A DNA stretch of 64,000 bases, from the NCBI RefSeq assembly GCF_000276665.1, contig NW_004955460.1, positions 5,309,049 through 5,373,048 on the forward strand, read 5' to 3'. The notes below the pieces were generated by a model. That model saw only the letters and a list, made by a program, of their open reading frames with translations, searched no databases and had not been told where the DNA came from. Of the stretch, positions 13,016-24,764 are shown one piece after another; position 1 is the stretch's first letter; each line of letters starts with the position of its first letter. The stretch is from Chinchilla lanigera. Lineage: Eukaryota; Chordata; Mammalia; Rodentia; Chinchillidae. Position numbers and translations under genes: made by a program.

Positions 13016-13589
13016 GTAAGTTTCAACGTATGTTTGCTTCCATCTTGCGCTACACTTTTTTCGCCTTAACTTCTGAACTTCCTGCTGCAGGTAGAAAAAG
13101 CAGAAGAACTAAATATCCCCAAATAGACTGTGTGACACTATAATCTGTCTTTGCCTTGGTATCACATCGTCAAAATAAAATACTTATCTTGACATGAGAC
13201 TAATATAAATTAGAGAATGCAGTGATACATCCTGAACTATTTCTACCAAACGATTTCATTCACTCCTGTTTCCATTGTTTCCATTGCCTGTGGGAAGCAT
13301 GATATAAAGTTCTTTCTAGTTTGCTTTTCAAACAAAAGAAATGCAGTTTTGTCTCAGGTTTCATTCAGAAACCTAGAACTATGACTTAACTTTCCACTCT
13401 TAGAAAGAATTCCACTGAAACTCTCAGCACTTGCAATGAAAAGAGTCCATAGACTAAGAATAATTATGATGATAGAAAAATTTTTCTTTTAGTGTCCACA
13501 GTGGTGAAATTAGTATGTTGACTCTTTATTATTTTCTATATTTTCCTAAGGACTATTTTTGCAAAGTATTTTACAGCTGCCCTGTCTCC

Positions 13590-13800
13590 TTTAAATCACT
13601 GTACTGTCCTTTGAGTCCGGCTCCAACATTCACTGGGGCAGTGTTATCTATAATGTTTAGCACTATTCCTTCATTCAAAATAATGGACAATACACAATAC
13701 AACTCAGTTGTTACTGGAGGAATTAAACAAATTGATGCAAATGAAGCATTTAACCAGTGCCTGGTGCAACAGTGATCTCTGAGTAGGCTTTTGCTTTTGT
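13590..13800 (+). mobile_element. MIR SINE inside the hinge duplication unit
   Basis: Diagnostic pieces are 'gagtccggctccaacattca', 'gcctggtgcaacagtgatc' and 'gagtaggctttt'. Related MIR copies lie before each connecting exon (about 11950-12180, 14995-15110, 16250-16370, and 52265-52460 in gene B), which marks the repeat unit. Confidence 0.6.
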
Positions 13801-14318
13801 TAATATTGAGGTTGTCATGTCCATGACCTCCTGGCCTCCAAAATCTCACATGTGTACATTGGAGTTACTGGGGAAGTATGTGATATGGACACATAGGACT
13901 GTTTTTCTCTACTTAGATGTAAAATTTTCCTAAATCAGACTCCTACTGTGTATGGCTCTGCTGGTGGCTCTAGGACTGGGTGGAATTTTTCTGGGCTGCT
14001 TTCTTCATGTTAGCAGTGGACATTAAAGCCTGTAAAGCAGGCAGTTTTCTGTTTATTTTTTCATGAATATTTTTACATCACCTGTGTTGTAGTAAGCACT
14101 GTATTAAGGACTACAAATATATAGGAAAATCAGTTAGCCTTTGACATTATACTCCACTTGCAATTAAAAAAATGTACCCGTCATGAACCTTTATGTCTTA
14201 ATGTAGAGAAATATAATATATGAATGACATTTACTTTGTTATATAGGGTGACACCAATCCTTTGGGTACCATGTTTTAATGACTGTTTTTCAAGTATCTA
14301 TGTGAACAGAATATATAA

Positions 14319-14342
14319 AAAGAGAGAGAGAGAGAGAGAGGT
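14319..14342. repeat. (GA)n microsatellite
   Basis: A run of ga dinucleotides just upstream of the dead connecting exon. Confidence 0.9.
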
Positions 14343-14373
14343 GAGGAGGAGAGAGACTGCTATTTGATTGTAG

Positions 14374-14423
14374 TTCTTCTGTCACTAGTACTCTCAGAGA
14401 AGTCAGTTTGAAAGTTGGAGGTG
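14374..14423 (+). pseudogene. TRGC: Dead connecting exon (exon 2 copy) of constant gene A
   Basis: It follows a plausible acceptor (ttgattgtag) and ends at a weaker donor (gtg|gtaatt). Downstream intron sequence ('catactgtagcatttcccc', 'catcttaacatt', 'aagaatggctagat') matches that after the exons at 15885 and 16539, showing it is a duplicate. In the required frame it has an in-frame TGA near its middle and its length is 50 bp, which breaks the 3n pattern. It should be skipped or be harmful if spliced in. Confidence 0.6.
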
Positions 14424-15218
14424 GTAATTTGCTTTTATGGCCTTTATCTCATACTGTAGCATTTCCCCCTGTTCATCTTAACATTTAAAATTCCCTGGCT
14501 CTGTGTAGAAAAACAAGAATGGCTAGATTTTTCCAGAATTAATTGAGTGATATTTTACATCAATCCATCATTTCCTCGGTGTCATATTAAAACAGTAAAC
14601 TACTGATCTTGGTATGCAGTGACTGTAAGTTAGGGAAGACTACGATGTGCTCCTGACGATTTCAACCAAGGGACTTCATTCACTCACTGGCTTATTGTTC
14701 GTAATGACTGGCAAAAAATATATATCAAGTTACCTTAACTTTGTTTTTTATCATAAAGACAAATTGTACCTCAAGGTTTATTGAGAGAACCTGAAATGTA
14801 ACTTGGCCTGTCTTGTTATTCTCAGAAAAAAATAGCCACTGATAAGAATAATACATATAATAAGAGATTTTCAGTGTCTACATGGTGAAATTATGCGCTC
14901 TACAAATTATCTTCTCTGTGTTACTTGCATTATATTTAGAGTGTTTTCCACTTGTCTTTTCTCTTTTACCCACATCCACCCAGTGATTTTTTTGAATGCT
15001 GGCTCTGCCATTCACTGGTATGAGATACCTGTACTCCTTAAACTTTATTTTTTGTTCATACCATGAGCTTATCCAGAACATAGTTCACTCAGTGTCACTG
15101 GTGAACTAAAACGATGCAGGTGAAGCATTTAACAAAGAATCTAGACAGGCAATGATCATTGAAAAGATGTTAGCTTTTTTGAATATTGTTGTCTTTACGT
15201 CCCTAAACACCTCCTCTT

Positions 15219-15244
15219 AAAAAAAAAAAAAAAAAAAAAAAAAA
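15219..15244. repeat. Poly-A run
   Basis: About 26 adenines in the intron between the dead exon and exon 2b. I see no SINE body attached. Confidence 0.9.
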
Positions 15245-15689
15245 CATGAATATGAGTCAGGGACATTGGAAATATATATGATGTGGAAAGTTTGGACTGC
15301 TTTCCTCTGTTTGAATTAGAAGCCTTCAAAAGTGTGTAATTCTTTTGTCCCTTCTTGGATCAGAGAAATTCACTTCGGTGGCAATGCTTCAATCCAGTGG
15401 CATGTGGGAAACCTAAAAGCCACCAGTTTTTCTTTTATTTTTCAAGTGATCATGGATTTGAAGGTCTACTGCTTTGTGGGACACGCTATGAAAGGAGCAT
15501 TAAATATAGAGGAAAGACAGACATTCTTGGATATTATAGTCTAGTTTTGATAACAAAGAAAAATATGTGTCCCTCAAGAATTTCAGTATGTTCTTATCAG
15601 AAACGTAAGTAACATCTATGAATTACAAGAAGGAGATGATTATATTTGGAACCATGGGGCTCATATTTTTAATAAGCGTGTCAAACTAG

Positions 15690-15765
15690 CATGTGGGTCA
15701 GTGGCAGAGCACTTTCCTACTGTCTTCATGGTCCTGGGTTTGATTGCCAGCAGGGGGAGCAGGAG
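15690..15765 (+). mobile_element. Diverged ID-like SINE
   Basis: 'tcagtggcagagcac' and 'cctgggtttgattgccagc' match ID boxes A and B. It is an old copy inserted in the hinge unit that carries exon 2b. Confidence 0.65.
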
Positions 15766-15884
15766 GCGCTCCTGAATCTGTGGTAGCACAGTATACATAT
15801 TTAAAAGTATGCTTACACACACATATATGCACTTCATATCATCTGCATGGGGAATTGACTGTTTCTTGCTTTTGTTTGCTTTAG

Positions 15885-15932
15885 TTGTTGGTGTTACCGT
15901 AGATCCTGAAGCTTTCCTGAAAGGCAAAGATG
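15885..15932 (+). CDS. TRGC: TCR gamma constant gene A, connecting exon 2b
   Basis: 48 bp between gctttag and gtaagt, phase 1, encoding V-V-G-V-T-V-D-P-E-A-F-L-K-G-K-D. It shares the D-P-E-A core and the final K-x-K/E-D/N with exon 2c and with exon 2b of gene B, so these are duplicates. No cysteine. Both splice sites are intact and including it keeps the reading frame. Confidence 0.87.
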
Positions 15933-16440
15933 GTAAGTTTTTTCTTCTGCTTTTGTCTCATGGTGTAGCATTTTTATTTTTCCAACTGACCATCTTAACT
16001 GTGGAATTTTGCTGGCCTCAGGTAGGAAAGCCAGACCCCTGTCTGCTTCAGAATAGATGGAGGGGATCATTTCCTAGGAGCCATCCTGATAAATATAACT
16101 CTCACTCCAAGTTTTATTCACAGAAATAGATATGTGACTTGTCTAATCTGCCTTCGGAAGAAATTGTACTGAACGCTCAGCCTCTGAAGTAAAAAGAAAA
16201 GTCCAGTTGCTAAGGATAATTGACGCTGGAGGAGATTTTCTCCTCTGGTCTTTATACTCAGTTCTTCATTCAGATACAGGGCTGATCAATAACACCTGTG
16301 TTGTTGGGGAAGTAAAGTTGCCAGGGCAGAGCGTAACACAGTGCCTACCTCAGCGGTGATCACACGACAGCTGTTACCTTTTGTTAAAATTGAGTACTTC
16401 TGTGTCTCTATCCACAGATTTCACACATGAGCATACAATA

Positions 16441-16480
16441 CACCTGCGCACACACGCACGCACGCGCACACACACATACA
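16441..16480. repeat. (CA)n-rich microsatellite
   Basis: Alternating ca/cgca units, matching in position the (CA)n at 52492-52521 before exon 2b of gene B. Confidence 0.85.
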
Positions 16481-16538
16481 CTGTCAAGTAGTGGGCGAGA
16501 ATAATTGATTGGATTGTTCTTGATGTCTTTTCCTCTAG

Positions 16539-16583
16539 TTGTCAATACGACTGATCCTGAAGCTCTGCGGAAAGGTGAAAATG
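16539..16583 (+). CDS. TRGC: TCR gamma constant gene A, connecting exon 2c
   Basis: 45 bp between tcctctag and gtaagt, phase 1, encoding V-V-N-T-T-D-P-E-A-L-R-K-G-E-N with a sequon NTT. It is closest to exon 2b of gene B (V-I-S-T-T-E-P-E-A-C-V-K-D-E-N), but has leucine where B has cysteine. It lies only 654 bp after exon 2b, a shorter period than the other units (about 1.4-1.5 kb). Confidence 0.88.
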
Positions 16584-19524
16584 GTAAGTTTTCATATCTT
16601 TGCCTCCGGTTGTAGCACTGTTTCCGTGTGATCATCTTAATTCTGAATGTCCTTCACTCACAGTAGGAAAATCAGAATGGCTGAATATTGGCAAATAGAT
16701 TGACACTTTAAATTAATCCATTTTTGTTAAGTGTCATATTATCATAGGAAAAACCTGGTTTTCAAAAGACATGACTGTGAATTAAAAGACACAGTGACAT
16801 ACCTTAAACTACTTCAACAAAGGGACTGCATTCATCTATATGTCTATGTGACATCATGATGTTAAATTAGTTCTACGTTTGTTTATTCATTTTCCTGCTA
16901 CTTTGCTAGTTGTTAATAAAATGAACTGATATTTTACCCAGAAGGGCTTGGCCTGTATCCTGCATGTAATTTCAAGCTTGATCTTCAACACTTCTATCAA
17001 ATGGTATAAAAGTTCACCCCCATTTTACAAATGAAGGCAATGATTTAAAATTCAGACTTTTGGGCATGCCATACAGCTAGACATGAGGTTTTAGCATAAG
17101 ACATTAAGAGAACAGCTCATACCCTTACTTAGGCCTCTATTCTTCCTCTAAGGCAGAGTAATAGAACAAGAAATCCCCAGGCCAATGCCCTGAGATGGGA
17201 TGGACATGTGGTGAGGTAGGAAGTACATGGCTTCTGAGCCACAGACTGGGTTCAGCACAGGTCTCTCAATGGTCAGCTGCAGGAACATGGGGAGTGACAT
17301 CATTTGTGGGCAATTATTTGAGAATAATTACACTAAACTCACAGTTTTGAAGATGTAAGACCCAGATGAGAAATGTCTGTTGTAGTTTGGGATTTTGCAA
17401 GGGGAACAATTTAATACAGGACATATAGTTTATAGAATTATTTTATAATAGTCATCCAAAAATCATATACAAAGAGAGTACAGGAAATCTGTTGCTGCAC
17501 TAATGACCTAAGAAGCCAGCTGAGGGCCTGGATCCCATGGTGCTGTTCTGCATGAGCCCAGCTGAAGACCTAGAGCCCAAGACAATGCTCCCTTCGAGTC
17601 CAACTGGAGGCGAAGTGCCCACAACAATGTCTCATGCAGGCCTGTTTCATGGATCTGCACTGGGAAGGCCCAAAGTTCAGTGGTGGAAGCTAGACAGCCT
17701 GTGCCACCGCGATGAAGGACATGTGCCAGTAGGCTGTGGAATCTGCACTAGAGCCAGGAAGTGATGTTCAAAGTAAACCAGAGCTCCCCCAAAAGGTACC
17801 ACAGCCATCCTCAGCAATAATGAAGTCCTGAGCTCCTCTTCTGATGAGAACATCCAAGCTCCTATCAGGAAAGCCAGCACAACAAGCTTCTCCAGGAAAC
17901 TGAGCAGTGCATCATCTTCCCCTCCAGAGCCAGGAAGTGATGCTTAAATTAAGGACCAGTGCTCCACCAAAGTGAACCGTAGCCATCCCCAGTGACACCA
18001 AGGTCCCGATTTCCTTTGACAATGAGAACAGCTGAGTTCATCAGGAAAGCCAGTCTGACAAGATCCTACAGGAAAACTAACAGCTCCCTACAGCTTCCCT
18101 AACAGCCTCCAAGAAGCTTTTAAATTTCTTCCTCTCCAGGTCTACCTCTTATGCTGCTGGCGACAATCCCCAGGTTGGCCTCCTACACCCAGCACCACCC
18201 TGGTTCAGTTCAGCTGGGTGTTACAAGTTGACCACCAGCTGCCAATCCACCACATCTATCATAGAGACCCATGTAGCAGGCTTAGGACCAGGACTTGTTT
18301 CTGGTTCTTCCTCTTTACATATGCACCAAGAATGTGACTTGAAACATTGGATCCACACTGTCGACATTTGCTCTGATTTTAGTGTCCACAGAGCTTTGGA
18401 CTTCAGCTGTCACACCAGGCAAGGAGGGCAGCAACCCTCACTGACCAAGGGCAGGGAGGTAGGAACATTTTTCCATAGGAGTCCCCTTCCTACACCAAGG
18501 GCTAGTGATTCATGAGTTCTGAAGAAGGGGGTCATGTAAAATGGAAATTTCCACAGAGAAGGACTTGGCATTGTGACTCATCATGTAGCCACTATGGCCC
18601 ACTGTCATTGTCTTTAATCGTAACTTAACATCACATACTACATGCAAAAATTCAAAGAATCTTGACTTCAGTTACCCAGTAACATAGTACCACCAATAAA
18701 AGACAATTAGGAAAGAGAGAGCAGTGTGTCACAGTCACAGAACAGCTCAGATAACTTCAATTAACCACTTTCTCATAATTTCTACTGAGGTTTCATTTCT
18801 AAAATCTCCTACCTACCCCACTAGGAGCAGCATCAAATTTCCTTGGATTGTCCTGCTCTTCCAGATCTCGTGGCATGTGCAAAGTGTAAGGGCTCAGATT
18901 CCCCTAAATAAGAACTCACCTTGACATAGCTGTTTAACCTTTTTTTGTCTTGTGTGTTAACTGAACTTGGAGATGCAGAATCTGAATGTAGTTAAGAATG
19001 TGTTTTTAATGTCATATCGCTGGGGTCAAAATCTGGGGCTACCAGTTTAGAGATGCATGATATCTAGTCAATTATCTCTTCGTTTCTTTAGTTGCTTTTT
19101 TTGCAAAATAGGAATGAAATTCATTCTTTCTCTCATAGCTGGATATAAAGATTAATTAATGTAAAATTTCACTTGCAAAATGGTCAGTGGCTAACATATA
19201 TTGTTTCTATTACTTAGAGATACTATGGGGATAAACACATTCTACTACATAGTTATCACAGGTACCTTTTTCCTCAAATTGAATCATTCACTAAAAATGC
19301 AACGTTATGTTTTTAATATTAAGAAACTTCTAGGTAATTCAATAAATGTTAATCCAGTTGAGTTGCAAGCTCAGTCTACCCTTGGTCACGTGATGGGAGT
19401 AGTAGATGCTGACCTTTGGGGTTGGATGTGGTGGGTGGTGTCACTTCAACACCCTGTGACACCTCCCTATTGTGTGTCCCACACTGTCACAGCACAGTAA
19501 AACTCATGATCCCACTTCTTTTAG
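16584..19524 (+). other. Last intron of constant gene A
   Basis: No gene. It contains a MIR on the minus strand (about 16900-17150), the insertion at about 17385-18295, and a MIR on the plus strand (about 19030-19200). The parts outside the insertion match 52622-54966 in cassette B. Confidence 0.75.
17385..18295. mobile_element. Insertion present only in cassette A, with tandem subrepeats
   Basis: Flanking sequence at about 17380 and 18300 is continuous in cassette B near 53610-53680, so about 0.9 kb was gained in A or lost in B. Inside is a direct repeat of 176 bp (17751-17926 and about 17927-18106): both units start gagccaggaagtgatg and share 'catc', 'gatgagaac/aatgagaac' and 'aggaaagccag' parts. 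I do not recognise the family; an LTR or L1 promoter monomers are possible. Confidence 0.5.
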
Positions 19525-19730
19525 GTTTGCTGAGCCTGCAGCTCGCCAGCACATCTGCCTACTATACTTATTTCCTGCTGCTGCTCAAGAGCGCCCTCCA
19601 TGGGACCTTCCTCACTTTCTGTCTATGCAGAAGATCAGCTGTCTGCGGGTACCCGAAGAGCACCGGAGAAACGGAGACATGCGGGTCTATGGTGTCTCCA
19701 CTGTTTCCTCTCCCCAGCTGCATCTCCTGA
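19525..19730 (+). CDS. TRGC: TCR gamma constant gene A, exon 3 (membrane segment and extended tail)
   Basis: It starts after cttttag in phase 1 and encodes 'GLLSLQLASTSAYYTYFLLL' and onward. The membrane helix includes the conserved lysine (LLLLKSAL) that pairs with CD3 chains, then the basic turn C-R-R. In gene B the tail ends K-S-T-stop; here the aligned stop triplet TGA is GGA, and translation continues 21 residues (G-E-T-E-T-C-G ... P-S-C-I-S) to TGA at 19728. The added part has two cysteines and several prolines. Human and mouse tails are short like B, so this is a stop-loss in A. Sequence A is otherwise intact. Confidence 0.93.
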
Positions 19731-20057
19731 GGGTCTGCTAGGCTTGCTGAGATTAGGCTCCTGAAGGCCACGTGTACACTATTCTGTCAATATACAGTAA
19801 GGGTTTCCCAACCAGCAGGGAAACTGCACAATTTCACGTTGTCACAAAACATGGCACAGCCCAAGGTGCCTGAGCCCCGTCCCTCCACAGTCTCCATAGC
19901 CCCTCCAGCCAGATCAGGTCCTGACCGCCTCGGTGTCCATAGCTCACCACTTTAGGTCAGGGCCTCTGGGACCATGGAACAGGTAACCTCTGGAAGTCAC
20001 CACTCTACCCACCCTGCCACAGCCTTCTTTGCTATTCAACTGTGTTTTGATACTAAT

Positions 20058-20063
20058 AATAAA
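20058..20063 (+). terminator. Polyadenylation signal of constant gene A
   Basis: AATAAA about 330 bp after the stop codon, followed by 'tgttttcaaaa'. The equivalent in gene B is at 55474. Confidence 0.75.
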
Positions 20064-20449
20064 TGTTTTCAAAATTCAAGTTTTGTCCATGCATATTTTC
20101 ATTTGACGAAATTTAAATTCCAAGATGAGAAACAGCATTCAAACTGAACCATGTTATGCTGGTTGCTAAGTGGGGTGCAGTGTTATATTTCTATTTCTGT
20201 CCAGAGAGGTGGTTATGTCCTTTTCCTTAGGGATTGTCTTCAAGAGAAGACACAGTCAAGTGAAAATGAGCATGGCATTGCTCTTCCCAAGGTCAGGGGA
20301 TTTAGCTTCATTTAGTCTGAGAGTTTCCATAGCAAAAGAAAGATGCAAAGTGCCTTGTAGCGTCAGGTCTGTCCAGCATTCACAGCATCATGTGTCCTGA
20401 ATTCCAAATGTCCCCCAGAGACAGGTACCAGCCAAAGAGAGGCAGTGCA

Positions 20450-20620
20450 CTTGAGAATGTGATCACACGGACTCTGGACCCAGAGGGTGTGTGTTTCAAT
20501 CCTGAGTTCAAAATTTAGTATCTCGGTGACCTCTAATATTAGAATTATCTGTGTCAAAATTTCCTCCCGTAAAATAAAGTTAGGCACTGTGTCATGCAAC
20601 TGTGAGGCTCAGATGACTTA
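20450..20620 (+). mobile_element. MIR SINE
   Basis: Reads as MIR: 'cggactctggacccagaggg', 'gtttcaatcctgagttc', 'tcggtgacctctaa', 'cccgtaaaataaagttag'. The copy in B is at about 55830-56020. Confidence 0.75.
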
Positions 20621-21239
20621 ATCACACTTGCCACAAGAAATCCTCAACAGCATTGTCGTGTTATGAATTCTTCTGTAGAAAGAGTGGATCCCACACTCAC
20701 ACAGAAAAGTATAAAAGATGATCTCTGTTCTTAGTTCTCTGCAAAGAGGATGACTGGAGTGGAATAGAGACTTAGCTTCTGCCGTGCCCCCAGAAAACAC
20801 ATGATTCTCTACAAGCTCCTCAAAGAAGATAAAACTATTGACCAGGGTTTATGGATTGGAAAAATTAAGTTACCCACTAAGGACATTATATTTAAGTAGT
20901 AGTCATAATTTAAAACTAGGTCTCTAAGAATACCACATATGTCCCTATCTGTGTATATACATATATAATTCCTCTAATGCCACACATCTGTCCTTTCTCC
21001 CCTAATGTCATGCATCTTCCTTTCATTTCAGTTGTGAAAACAAAAATGTATTTTGCCTCCTTATTGGAGGATGCCTCCAATAAGTCAGTGAGAATTTCCT
21101 GAAAGAGTTATGAGTGTATCTGTGTTTTCTCCTCATATACACATTACCCCTCTGATTGTCACTAATTTCATCTTTTTTAAAACTGTGACCTACGCTGGAG
21201 TTACTATAACTGCTCCCCTTACTACAGATACAGGGGAAA

Positions 21240-22400
21240 TCCTGCTTAGCTCTTGCTCTTCATTGCAAGTATCATTGATATGCAACTGCTCATTTCTAGA
21301 GAGCAGCAATGATGTGAATGGTGAGCCTCAGACATGGTGGGACCTCTCACCATGTCCTCGGGTGTGGACAGCACTCTGACACCCAGCTCCTCCCAGGGAT
21401 GTTCTGCTAGGATCAGGTGCTTTTCCAGGGCAGGAGCTGGGTTATGCATCCTTTGTGGTCCAGGACTTCTTCACCATAGCACAGCTGCCCCATGAGGGAA
21501 GCAAGCTGGTGAGGGGGGAGGACTCAGGACCAGGAGTCACATGTCACAGCCAGAGCCAGCTCTGGATACTGAGTTGTTTTCTACCTATCTGTATGATTGT
21601 TCTTTCTTTTAAAAATGGCATATAAAATTTGCACGTTTACGGAATCTTGTGCTGTTTGACGTTTGCATGCATTGTGTCATGCTTAGATCAAGATAAGTTT
21701 ATCTTTCTCCTCATTCATTGCTTTGTCAGGAAAGCCTTTCTCCTATGTTGTTTTAAAACACATCATATTTCATCCTCTGTATTGATTCACACCTGCCTAA
21801 GTTCATCCATTTTTAGAAAACTGTTTCAAATTAAATACTTTCAGATTGCTATGCAAAGTAAAGTAACACATTCAGTGACTGACATCTAATAAATTAATAA
21901 TAGCAGTCACTTGTGTAGTGTTTACTGTGCAAGGTATGGGTTTAAGTGTGTTTTGAACCATTTAATTCTCACATGCACACCCTGAGCTGTATGTAGTTGT
22001 CTCTGTTCTGTAGACGGAGAAATGGAGCTGAGGAATTTCCCCAAGCTACATAGCTAATAAAAAAGAGCTGAGATTGAACCTAACCTGCTTGGCTTTAGGA
22101 GCTCTGCTCTTGTCTTGTACATTATTTGCTCCTAGAGCAAAAATGTATTACTGTTCAAGAAATTTTCCTTCCTCACTAGATGCAGTTCTGGGGAAGAGAA
22201 CAGCCTCCTTACCCGCCTGACCTGCTGATAATTTGCTCTCCTGGCCTCTCTACTGTTCTTACAATCACAAGGCTGTAGACCAATCTCTTGATACTGGGGA
22301 AACTTTTACACAGTGTTCTCCCATCTACCAGGAGACGTCTATGACTCAAGTCTGTGGTATCTGGATGAAATAAATATGAGAACAGCCAGCTGCATTTCTA
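21240..22400 (+). promoter_or_regulatory. Candidate TRG 3' enhancer block, cassette A
   Basis: A GC-richer block 1.5-2.7 kb after the stop of gene A that is well preserved in cassette B (56550-57660). Shared parts include 'caactgctcattt' (Myb-like CAACTG), 'ccaggagtcaca', and 'aacagccagctgca' with the E-box CAGCTG (22387-22392). RUNX motifs TGTGGT occur at 22353-22358 and within 'cctttgtggtcc' near 21450. Mouse enhancers 3'E-C-gamma lie about 3 kb downstream of the constant genes and depend on RUNX and Myb; assigning that role here is inference. Confidence 0.4.
21899..22125 (-). mobile_element. MIR SINE
   Basis: Minus-strand MIR: 'atttaattctcacatgcaca', 'agacggagaaatggagctga', 'aagctacatagctaataaa', 'gagattgaacctaacctgct', 'gagctctgctcttg'. 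The copy in B is at about 57140-57365. It lies inside the candidate enhancer block. Confidence 0.85.
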
Positions 22401-22636
22401 GCCTGAGGCAAAGATTTACGCAATTCCACATTAAGCCATTTATGTCTCAGTCTTTGCAGAGGTAAAGGATTCCATACACTGCTCAACTGTACACATTTAA
22501 AACATTATCAAGCAAACTGCATTTTTCTGAATTATTAAGAAAAGGCAAATTTTTACACAACAATTTTCAACACATTCCGATTAACGAACTTTTTTTACTG
22601 CCTTGGAATTATTTTCTTCATAGACTTCATTTTTTT

Positions 22637-22705
22637 ATTGTGTGTGTGTGTGCCTGTGTGTAGGGTGTGTGTGTGTGTGTCTGTGCATGTGGTATGTGTG
22701 TGTAA
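22637..22705. repeat. (TG)n microsatellite
   Basis: Interrupted tg runs. Not conserved in cassette B. Confidence 0.9.
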
Positions 22706-23549
22706 GAGGATGCAATTAATAATAACTGATTTGCAACATTATATTAATCATAACCCTATGTAATCACTAGTTAGAAATTAAGAGTATTAGACATCACCAA
22801 AGATACTACACCAAGGTGATGTAATTTAGTCCAAGGCTAGAAACCCAACATTTTAATGAGCCATGAAAGCTTATGTGACTGAAATCATGGTTTCCATCAT
22901 CTTCTGTTAGGCTATTTATTTGTTTGCTTTTGTGTTTTATTTGATTAATGTCAAAAAGCCTGTACTTCGAGCATCAAGAGTGCCAGGCACTCTGTGTTAT
23001 TTCTAAAGCTCTCAGCTGCACAGTACAGACACTATGTTCATGTCACTATGTCAAGCAGGTCTCAGAGATCCCATGTTAATCACCCAGTAAGCCCTAGTGT
23101 TAAATATGTTCAATGCTGAACCTAGACTAAGCCTGCATGGTGAATATGTGCATGCCATACAAGTCAGCCACACTGTTAAATATGTCAAACGTTAAAAACC
23201 CCAGAGTCTACGTAGTTCTGTTGAATTTGAGATCTAGTATTCTCTCTACCGCACTAATAATGGCTCTTCCTCTCCTTTAAGGGCCCTTAAGAGTCATGAA
23301 AGCCCAGATCTTGTCACAGGCTTCCTGTAGAGACTTTAACAACTCTTTAGTTCCAATGCACATCAAGGTTAAGGCTAACAAGTGATTGAAAGAGCTCCTG
23401 ACCTCCAGCATGGCTGTCTCAGATGGCAAGTGAGTGGGAGCCATCAGAGCCCGAGCACACTGCTCAGGCATGGGGCATGCTCCGCCTGGGCAGGGTTGTC
23501 AGCATCTGAGCCATCAGCTCACTCAGGAAGCGATGTATATTTTCTAGAA

Positions 23550-24300
23550 TCATGTCAAGAATGTTCATTCACTATAGCACTACCAAGACAAGCTGCAAAT
23601 GAACCCAAATGCCCAGTAAGAAAGGTGAATGCCCTGGCATAGACCCATATGCATCCTCTTAAAACATACACGAATTATTTAAATAATTGGAAAATAATCA
23701 GGACATAAGCTTGAAATATAAATGCACAACATGGACTTTCTGAAATTTTTAAATGATGTACTGACAAGATTTAAAAATTAAAACACTCTAATTTCTGCAA
23801 ATACAGATGTATATACATAAATGTGTGTGTGTATATATTATATATATATATATGCATCTCTATATAACCCCATTTCTCTTTCTTATACAAAGGTAGCTTT
23901 AAACACATATTTTTAACATATTTTATTTATAAATCCTAGAGATGTTTATTTTTTTCTTTTTCTTTTTTTTATGTTAAAGGTAAAAGAACAAAGGCATTAA
24001 CAAACACAAATATATTTACAAAATAACACAAAAACAATACAAGCAATACAGAATTTCAGACAAGGTGACAGGAAATTAACAGTGGTTATTGTATTACATA
24101 TTGATATCCTCAAATTGCTTACTCAGATAAACAAATATAGGCATGTAAGATTGATCAAACAATTAAACATTAATTGTTCCTTTCAATAAAGCAATAGAGC
24201 TCTTTTAAAGTCGTGTTATGGACACATTTGAACACATACAAGGTATTTTCCTGGTGAACATAACATACAGTATTTGATCAGTTCCCTCTAATAGATTTTT
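23550..24300 (+). mobile_element. Old L1 3'-end fragment
   Basis: 'atgttcattcactatagcac' followed by 'aatgaacccaaatgcccag'-like text and an AT-rich tail matches the 3' part of ancient L1 elements. The paralogous piece in B is about 58700-59140. A (TA)n run sits at about 23825-23855. Confidence 0.45.
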
Positions 24301-24764
24301 GGTATATTTCCAATTATTTGCTACTACAAAAAAATGGAAAAATGATGACTTTTATGTCATTTTAAGTATGTGCACTGGTGATTTTTGTGGCAGTGCTGCC
24401 TTGACCCCCATAGAGAGCCGCGTTCAGCTCTCCATGCAAGGGCAGCCTGACCGAGATAGCCAAGCGGGACGAGTGAGTAGGCAAGGTGTGGGGGAGAAGC
24501 CTCTGGAACACGGGACTGGAGACATGATGTTCAGAACAGAAACAGCCAAATGCAAAGCAGCTGAAGGCTTTGTGGCACAGCATTTTCAGAGAAACAGGAA
24601 CACAACACAAGAGGGCAGCCACGAGGAGGTGAGCCCCTGGGTAAGGGGTCACAGAGGCACCTTCTACCAGGCTAAGGGTCTGTTTCTGATTCCTTTATGC
24701 CTCGGGAGGCTTTTGACTGGGGGAATGACACCATTAATTCTGCATTTTCATAGGTACTGACAAA

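Noticed and set aside
14319..16480. Regular repeats checked as a possible CRISPR-like array
   Set aside because: They are microsatellites and duplicated mammalian introns; spacing and sequence do not fit an array.
24299..24760. 153-codon open frame on the plus strand
   Set aside because: It begins in the L1-like tail and runs through noncoding DNA just before a MIR. No domain or splice context.
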